Shown in pieces: positions 41,034-46,176 of a stretch of DNA of 46,176 nt. Location: contig DEIC01000125.1 in assembly GCA_002352285.1 (NCBI GenBank), positions 2,704 through 48,879 on the forward strand. Reading direction: 5' to 3'. The number at the start of each line of letters is the position of its first letter. Position 1 is the stretch's first letter. Source of the DNA: Alphaproteobacteria bacterium UBA2784 (GTDB lineage Bacteria > Pseudomonadota > Alphaproteobacteria > Micropepsales > Micropepsaceae). The notes below the pieces were generated by a model that saw nothing but the letters and a program-made list of their open reading frames with translations, was not told where the DNA came from and searched no databases. The translations under genes and the position numbers were made by a program.

Positions 41034-42206
41034 ATGGCGATGAGCCCAAAGCGCGAGCCGATATGGGCCGATGCGCGGCTGCGCGGATTTGTGCTGCAGG
41101 CGCTCTTTCTCGCAGCCGTGGTGGCGCTGCTGGCGATGTTTGCGCTCAATGCGGCTGAAAATCTGCGTGCGCTCAACCGGGCCAGTGGTTTTGGCTTTCT
41201 CGATCAGGTGGCGGGTTTTGATATCGCGTTTCACCTGATCGACTATGGCCGCGCGTCCACATTTCTCGATGCGCTGTGGGTTGGCCTGCTCAACACTTTG
41301 CTGGTGGCGGTGATCGGGATCGTGCTGGCGACCGTGCTGGGCTTCCTTTTGGGCATCGGGCAATTGTCGTCGAACTGGCTCGTCGCAAAGCTTGCCACGG
41401 CCTATATCGAGTTCGTGCGCAACGTGCCGCTGCTCTTGCAGATCTTCTTCTGGTATTTTTCGATGATGTCGCCGCTGCCGCGCCCGCAGAGCGCAATTGA
41501 GATTGGCGGCGTTGCATTCCTTTCCAATCGCGGGCTGTTCGTGCCGCGCATTGAGGGCGTCGAAGGTTCCGGCCTTTTTCTCATTGTGCTGGCCGCGTGC
41601 GTGAGCGCATTTTTCCTGTTGCGCCGCCTGTCACACAAGCGGCGCGAGCGCACGGGAACGCCGTTGCCCATGTTGCCCATCAGTCTTGGGCTTCTGGCAA
41701 TTGTGCCCGCCGCCGCCTTCTTCCTGACGGGCGTGCCGTTCACGGCGGATATTCCGGTTTTAGCCGGACGCAATTTCACTGGCGGCATGGCGATCACGCC
41801 GGAGCTAATTGCGCTGGTGCTGGCGCTGTCGCTCTATACGGCGAGCTATATCGGCGAGATTGTGCGATCCGGCATTGAGGGTGTGCCCAAGGGACAGGCG
41901 GAAGCGTCAGCCGCGTTGGGCCTGTCGCGCGGTCAGCGGCTGCGGCTTGTCATCATTCCGCAGGCGATGCGCATCATCATTCCGCCGCTGACAAGCCAGT
42001 ATCTCAACCTCACCAAGAATTCGTCGCTGGCGGCCGCCATTGCGTTTCCAGACCTGGTGCATGTGTTTGCAGGCACCGCGCTCAACCAGACAGGGCAGGC
42101 CATCGAGATTCTGGCGATTACGATGATCATCTATCTCGCGATCAGTCTTCTGACCTCGCTGGCGATGAACGTCTACAACGCCCGCATCCAGTTGAAGGAG
42201 CGGTGA
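41034..42206 (+). CDS. aapQ: general L-amino-acid ABC transporter permease
   Basis: A 390-residue permease with about eight helices. The first part has NTLLVAVIGIVLATVLGFLLGI and FVRNVPLLLQIFFWYF; an inserted periplasmic region follows, typical of AapQ. The HisM-like C-terminal part has LSLYTASYIGEIVRSGIEGVPKGQ and the coupling loop EASAALGLSRGQRLRLVIIPQA. It starts 21 bases after aapJ; a second ATG at 41040 is possible. Its stop overlaps aapM (TGATG). Confidence 0.93.
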   Translation: MAMSPKREPIWADARLRGFVLQALFLAAVVALLAMFALNAAENLRALNRASGFGFLDQVAGFDIAFHLIDYGRASTFLDALWVGLLNTLLVAVIGIVLATVLGFLLGIGQLSSNWLVAKLATAYIEFVRNVPLLLQIFFWYFSMMSPLPRPQSAIEIGGVAFLSNRGLFVPRIEGVEGSGLFLIVLAACVSAFFLLRRLSHKRRERTGTPLPMLPISLGLLAIVPAAAFFLTGVPFTADIPVLAGRNFTGGMAITPELIALVLALSLYTASYIGEIVRSGIEGVPKGQAEASAALGLSRGQRLRLVIIPQAMRIIIPPLTSQYLNLTKNSSLAAAIAFPDLVHVFAGTALNQTGQAIEILAITMIIYLAISLLTSLAMNVYNARIQLKER

Positions 42207-43321
42207 TGGCTCGGACATCCACCGTTTCCGCAAAGCCACCGCGCGGCGCCGGGCCGATTGCCTGGATGCGCGATAATCTGTTCTCGTCGCCCTTCAACAC
42301 CGCACTGACACTGGCGGCACTGGGATTGCTGTGGATCACTGTGCCGCCCTTCATCAACTGGGCGTTCATCAACGCGGTGTGGAGCGGCGAGACGCGCGAC
42401 GTGTGTATGGCGCCGGAGACGGGGGCGTGCTGGGCCTATATCGCAGCGCGCTTTGATCAGATCGTCTACGGTTTTTATGAAAAAGCAGAACGCTGGCGCG
42501 CCGATGCGGTATTCATCATCGGCGCCATCGGCATTTTCTGGCTGGCAACGCCAGGGTTGCGGGCCAAGCGCGCCATTGGCGCATTCATGCTCATTGCCTA
42601 TCCGGTGATTTCGTATGTGCTGCTCTCGGGCGGGTTGTTCGGGCTTGATGTGGTGCCCTCGGCAAAGTGGGGCGGGCTGTTGCTGACGCTGATTGTGGCG
42701 GTCACGGGCATCGTGGCTTCGCTGCCGCTGGGCATTCTTCTGGCGCTGGGGCGGCGCTCCAAATTGCCGGTGGTGCGCATTCTGTGCATCGGCTTTATCG
42801 AGTTTGTGCGTGGTGTGCCGCTGATTACCATTCTGTTCATGGCGTCAAACCTGCTGCCGCTGTTTCTGCCCGAGGGGCTGGTGTTCGACAAATTGCTGCG
42901 CGCGCTCGTGGCTGTGGCGTTGTTCTCTGCCGCCTACATGGCGGAGGTCGTGCGCGGCGGCTTGCAGGCTGTGCCGCAAGGCCAATATGAGGCCGCTGCC
43001 TCGCTGGGGCTTGGCTACTGGCGAATGATGGGGCTCATCATTCTGCCGCAGGCGCTGAAAACGGTGATGCCCTCGATCGTCAATACGTTCATCGGGCTTT
43101 TCAAGGATACGTCGCTCGTTTCGATCATCGGGTTTTCGGATCTGCTTGGCATCATCCAGAAGGGCAATGCGGACCCCGAATGGTCCACGCCGGTGACGGC
43201 AACCACGGGTTATCTTTTTGCGGCGGCGATTTTCTGGGCCTTCTGCTTTTCCATGTCGCGCTATTCGGCATGGCTGGAGCGCAACGTGGCAGGCGGCAAG
43301 GCAGGAGCAGGCAAGACATGA
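42206..43321 (+). CDS. aapM: general L-amino-acid ABC transporter permease
   Basis: A 371-residue permease that pairs with AapQ. GPIAWMRDNLFSSPFNTALT near the N-terminus is typical of AapM. The transport core has FIEFVRGVPLITILFMASNLLPLF and AAYMAEVVRGGLQAVPQGQ, then EAAASLGLGYWRMMGLIILPQ. The ATG at 42206 shares its A with the aapQ stop; the GTG at 42203 is less likely. Its stop overlaps aapP (ATGA). Confidence 0.93.
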   Translation: MARTSTVSAKPPRGAGPIAWMRDNLFSSPFNTALTLAALGLLWITVPPFINWAFINAVWSGETRDVCMAPETGACWAYIAARFDQIVYGFYEKAERWRADAVFIIGAIGIFWLATPGLRAKRAIGAFMLIAYPVISYVLLSGGLFGLDVVPSAKWGGLLLTLIVAVTGIVASLPLGILLALGRRSKLPVVRILCIGFIEFVRGVPLITILFMASNLLPLFLPEGLVFDKLLRALVAVALFSAAYMAEVVRGGLQAVPQGQYEAAASLGLGYWRMMGLIILPQALKTVMPSIVNTFIGLFKDTSLVSIIGFSDLLGIIQKGNADPEWSTPVTATTGYLFAAAIFWAFCFSMSRYSAWLERNVAGGKAGAGKT

Positions 43322-44079
43322 CAGCAAACGCAGATCCTGCAACAGCGCCGCTGATCGAGCTGAGCCATGTCAGCAAATGGTTCGGCAATTTTCAGGCGCT
43401 GAAAGATGTGAGCCTGACCGTGCAGACGGGCGAGCGCATCGTGATCTGTGGGCCTTCGGGTTCGGGCAAGTCAACACTGATCCGCTGCATCAACCGGCTG
43501 GAGGAGCATCAGGCAGGCACGATCCGCGTGAACGGCGTGGAGCTGACGCATAATCTCAAGCGCATCGACGAGGTGCGCCGCGATGTCGGCATGGTGTTCC
43601 AGCAGTTCAATCTTTTTCCGCATCTGACCGTGCTTGAGAACTGCACGCTGGCGCCGATCTGGGTGCGCAAGATGCCCAAGGCGGCTGCAGAAAAGGCGGC
43701 GATGGAGTATCTCGACCGCGTGCACATTGCCGATCAGGCGAAGAAATATCCCGGCCAGCTGTCGGGCGGGCAGCAGCAGCGCGCGGCGATTGCGCGTTCG
43801 CTCTGCATGACGCCGAAGATCATGCTGTTTGACGAGCCGACCTCGGCGCTTGATCCCGAGATGATCGCCGAAGTGCTGGAGGTGATGGTCGATCTGGCCG
43901 AAGGCGGCATGACGATGATCTGTGTCACGCATGAAATGGCGTTTGCGCGCAAAGTGGCCGACTGCATCATCTTCATGGCAGACGGCGAGATTGTGGAGCG
44001 CGCGCCACCCTCCGCATTCTTCGAAAACCCGCGCGAGGAGCGGACCAAGAAATTCCTGTCACAGATATTGGAGCACTAA
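43318..44079 (+). CDS. aapP: general L-amino-acid ABC transporter ATP-binding protein
   Basis: A 253-residue GlnQ-type ABC ATPase. Walker A is GPSGSGKST near residue 46, VFQQFNLFPHLTVLEN contains the Q loop, QLSGGQQQRAAIARSL is the signature, and IMLFDEPTSALDPE the Walker B, with the switch His in VTHEM. It energises AapQM. The ATG at 43318 overlaps the aapM stop; a longer open frame inside aapM is not coding. The 3' end overlaps the convergent GNAT gene by 4 bases. Confidence 0.95.
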   Translation: MTANADPATAPLIELSHVSKWFGNFQALKDVSLTVQTGERIVICGPSGSGKSTLIRCINRLEEHQAGTIRVNGVELTHNLKRIDEVRRDVGMVFQQFNLFPHLTVLENCTLAPIWVRKMPKAAAEKAAMEYLDRVHIADQAKKYPGQLSGGQQQRAAIARSLCMTPKIMLFDEPTSALDPEMIAEVLEVMVDLAEGGMTMICVTHEMAFARKVADCIIFMADGEIVERAPPSAFFENPREERTKKFLSQILEH

Positions 44080-44648
44080 ACCTGCCCCATGAACGCGATC
44101 TTTTCTTCCGCTGACAGCGGAAAGATTTCTGCCTGTTCCTGCGCGAAGGGAACAAAGCCCAGTTTCTGATAGAGCGGCAAAGCGCGGGGGTGGTCGAGCG
44201 TGTTCGTTTGCACGATCAGCCGCTTGATGGGTTTGGCCCAGGCCAATTCAATCGCGCGCCACAACAGCGCCTTGCCGAGCGCGCGGCCCGCAAACTCTGG
44301 CAGCAATCCGAAATAGGCGAGGTCGGCTTCACCCTCGCTGCGGAAGTCGAGTTCGGCATAGCCGGCCGGCACACCCGCTACAAACAGCACCCAGATTTCC
44401 ACTTTGGGATCGGAGATGATGGCGTGCAGCGCGTCGTCAGCCATGCGCAGGCGGTCATTCCAGTGATGGGGCGCGCCGACGCGGCGATAGAGATAACGAT
44501 ACCAGTGGAGCGGGGGATTTTCGGCGCGCAGCACGGCCAGCGTGCCACCCGCAATTTTTGGGGGTGGCATGGGCACATGCAAATTGGGTTTGGTGTGCAT
44601 CTCCAGCCACGTGATCGTGACGGGAATGCCATCGTTCCGCTCGGTCAT
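44076..44648 (-). CDS. GNAT-family N-acetyltransferase
   Basis: A 190-residue acetyltransferase. The N-terminal part reads TWLEMHTKPNLHVPMPP, and the acetyl-CoA fold has AELDFRSEGEADLAYFGLLPEFAGRALGKALL, in which the pyrophosphate loop is the divergent FAGRALGKA. LPLYQKLGFVPF ends the fold. The target amine is unknown. The ATG at 44648 overlaps the sseA stop (ATGA), so it is the third gene of the cysK-sseA-GNAT unit. Confidence 0.87.
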   Translation of the reverse strand: MTERNDGIPVTITWLEMHTKPNLHVPMPPPKIAGGTLAVLRAENPPLHWYRYLYRRVGAPHHWNDRLRMADDALHAIISDPKVEIWVLFVAGVPAGYAELDFRSEGEADLAYFGLLPEFAGRALGKALLWRAIELAWAKPIKRLIVQTNTLDHPRALPLYQKLGFVPFAQEQAEIFPLSAEEKIAFMGQV

Positions 44649-45502
44649 GTCTCCACCGGCAGGGCCTGGTCTGCGCCCCATTCGGCCCCCCATTCAGCCC
44701 ACGAGCCGTCATAGATCGCTGCATCGCGCATGCCTGCTGCGCTCATCGCCAGCGCCAGCACCGCGGCGCTGATGCCCGAGCCGCACGTGGTAACGACAGG
44801 TCTTGATGCATCAATACCTGCTCGCGCAAACACCGACTTCAACTCGTCTGCGCTGCGCATGGTGCCGTTCGGGTTCAGCATTTCGCCGAAGGGCAGCGAG
44901 CGCGAGCCGGGAATATGTCCGCCGCGCAGGCCGGGGCGTGGCTCCGGCTCTGTGGCGTTGAAGCGGCCCGAGCTGCGCGCATCGACGACCTGTTCTGCGC
45001 GTGTGCTGATGTTGGCGAGCATCTGGTCGCGCTTGCGCAACAGAGACCAGTTGGGGCGCGGCGTGAAATGACGTTCGGAAAAGTTGGGCACTTCATCCGT
45101 CACGGGCTGGCCCGCCGTCACCCACGCAGCCAGGCCGCCATCGAGCACGGCTACATCCTTGTGGCCCATCACGCGGAACATCCACCACGCACGCGCGGCG
45201 CCGAAAATGCCGGATGTGTCATAGGCGATCACGCGGTGGCCGTCGCCAATGCCCATTTTCTTCATGCGACTGGCGAACATCACGGGATCGGGCAGCATGT
45301 GAGGCAGGGGCGACGCAGTGTCGGCAATTCTGTCGATATCAAAGAATTGCGCGCCCGGGATATGCCGCTCGGCATATTCGGCCGACGCGTTTCGATTGGC
45401 CGCAGGCATATGCCACGACGCATCAATGATGCGGATGTCGGGCGCTGTCAGGCGTGCGGCAAGCCAGTCAACGCTGACAAGCGGAGAGGGCACCTCGCTC
45501 AT
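44645..45502 (-). CDS. sseA: 3-mercaptopyruvate/thiosulfate sulfurtransferase
   Basis: A 285-residue two-domain rhodanese. The N-terminal domain (SVDWLAARL, IIDASWHMP, AYDTSGIFGAARAWWMFRVMG) is catalytically silent. The C-terminal domain carries Cys240 in TTCGSGISA; a CGSG-type loop is characteristic of mercaptopyruvate sulfurtransferases rather than thiosulfate-specific rhodaneses. It moves sulfane sulfur to thiol acceptors. The ATG at 45502 overlaps the cysK stop, which supports it over the ATG at 45523. Confidence 0.92.
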   Translation of the reverse strand: MSEVPSPLVSVDWLAARLTAPDIRIIDASWHMPAANRNASAEYAERHIPGAQFFDIDRIADTASPLPHMLPDPVMFASRMKKMGIGDGHRVIAYDTSGIFGAARAWWMFRVMGHKDVAVLDGGLAAWVTAGQPVTDEVPNFSERHFTPRPNWSLLRKRDQMLANISTRAEQVVDARSSGRFNATEPEPRPGLRGGHIPGSRSLPFGEMLNPNGTMRSADELKSVFARAGIDASRPVVTTCGSGISAAVLALAMSAAGMRDAAIYDGSWAEWGAEWGADQALPVET

Positions 45503-46176
45503 GCCACGCCCCCATCCAGCCATTTCGGCACAGGCAGACTTTTCGACCGCAGAAAAGCGGGATTAAAGAGCTTGCTCTGATAGCGTGTGCCGTAGTCACA
45601 CAGGATCGTCACGATAGTGTGGCCCGGCCCCATCTCGCGCGCCATGGCCATCGCGCCCGCCACATTGATGCCGCTGGAGCCGCCGAGGCAAAGGCCCTCG
45701 TGCTCAAGCAGATCAAACACGATGGAGACGGCTTCGGAATCGGGAATCTGGAACGCGTCGTCAATCGGCGCGTCCTTGATGTTGGCGGTCACACGGCCCT
45801 GACCGATCCCCTCGGTGATCGAGCTGCCTTCGGATTTCAGCTCGCCAGTCTTGATGAAGGAATACATCGCCGCGCCCATCGGGTCGGCGACCGCCGTGCG
45901 GATTTTCGGATTGCGCGCCTTTAGCGCCATGGCAACGCCCGCCAGCGTACCACCCGAGCCAATGGCGCAGGTAAAGCCATCGACTTTACCATCCGTCTGG
46001 TTCCAGATTTCGGGGCCGGTCGTTTCGATATGGGCCTGACGGTTCGCCACGTTGTCGAACTGATTGGCCCAGATCGCGCCGTTCTTTTCGGACGCATTCA
46101 GCTCTTCGGCAAGACGGCCCGACCACTTCACATAGTTGTTGGGGTCTTTGTAGGGAACCGCCGGCACCTCAACCAG
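45499..46176 (-). CDS. cysK: cysteine synthase A, partial
   Basis: The C-terminal 225 residues or so are present; the N-terminus with the PLP lysine is beyond the right edge. VPAVPYKDPNNYVKWSGRLAEEL, ANQFDNVANRQAH, GPEIW and the glycine-rich loop AIGSGGTLAGVAM (binds the PLP phosphate) are clear. GLCLGGSSGINVAGA and TILCDYGTRYQSKL lie near the end. It makes cysteine from O-acetylserine and sulfide. It overlaps sseA by 4 bases, so cysteine formation and sulfur transfer are probably co-expressed. A related cystathionine beta-synthase-like role is less likely. Confidence 0.9.
   Translation of the reverse strand: MVEVPAVPYKDPNNYVKWSGRLAEELNASEKNGAIWANQFDNVANRQAHIETTGPEIWNQTDGKVDGFTCAIGSGGTLAGVAMALKARNPKIRTAVADPMGAAMYSFIKTGELKSEGSSITEGIGQGRVTANIKDAPIDDAFQIPDSEAVSIVFDLLEHEGLCLGGSSGINVAGAMAMAREMGPGHTIVTILCDYGTRYQSKLFNPAFLRSKSLPVPKWLDGGVA

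Overview
This window looks like chromosomal DNA of a high-GC alphaproteobacterium, probably near Hyphomicrobiales/Parvibaculales. The evidence is gene content: COX15-type heme A synthase, DUF2842, an NDUFS4-like complex I protein, a double cold-shock-domain protein, the AapJQMP amino-acid transporter, class I PHA synthase, a TPP riboswitch before thiXY, and an alaC-hom-glpX-recJ block. No genus can be assigned from sequence alone. Coding density is high, and many neighbours overlap by 1-4 bases (ATGA or TGATG).

Layout. 1-3140: a partial FabH-type ketosynthase, DUF2842, heme A synthase, a CoA-binding protein and a crotonase-fold protein. 3218-4337: rplM-rpsI with a good promoter and terminator. 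4384-8076: a structured repeat, argC, a PaiB-like flavoprotein, and a PHA synthase with a long basic N-terminal tail. 8300-14509: an OmpA-like lipoprotein, alaC, hom, glpX, a second structured repeat and recJ. 14622-18000: tRNA-Glu followed by what looks like two small cassettes in tandem. Each starts and ends with the same sequences and shares the 8-bp core GCGCCATT, which overlaps the tRNA 3' end. The first carries an oxidoreductase and a LysR regulator, the second a short-chain dehydrogenase. Neither carries a recombinase. A DUF4279-like gene and a third structured repeat follow.

18780-27944 is a long plus-strand run: a membrane-anchored serine hydrolase, phnCDEE phosphonate-type transporter, a sirtuin, a ClpP paralogue with Asn in place of the catalytic Asp, a GH13 glucosidase and an enoyl-CoA hydratase-family gene. 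27941-30115 holds a SufU/IscU-like scaffold protein, a DMT exporter and a double cold-shock protein behind a dyad-rich leader. 30097-34505 (minus strand) holds thiX-thiY under a TPP riboswitch, with no ATPase gene, then an aminopropyltransferase-like membrane protein coupled to an SMP-30 protein. 34634-39859 holds tRNA-Pro, the NDUFS4-like gene, tRNA-Arg, an AAA ATPase, a Sel1-repeat protein, an aldonolactone oxidase-type flavoprotein, a small membrane protein and metC. 39984-44079 is the complete aapJQMP operon. 44076-46176 (minus strand) is an overlapping cysK-sseA-GNAT unit.

The feature most worth pursuing is the cassette array at tRNA-Glu. Next are the cold-shock leader, the Asn-for-Asp ClpP, the basic tail of PhaC and the branched intergenic repeat family. 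Function calls rest on remembered family motifs; no database search was run.
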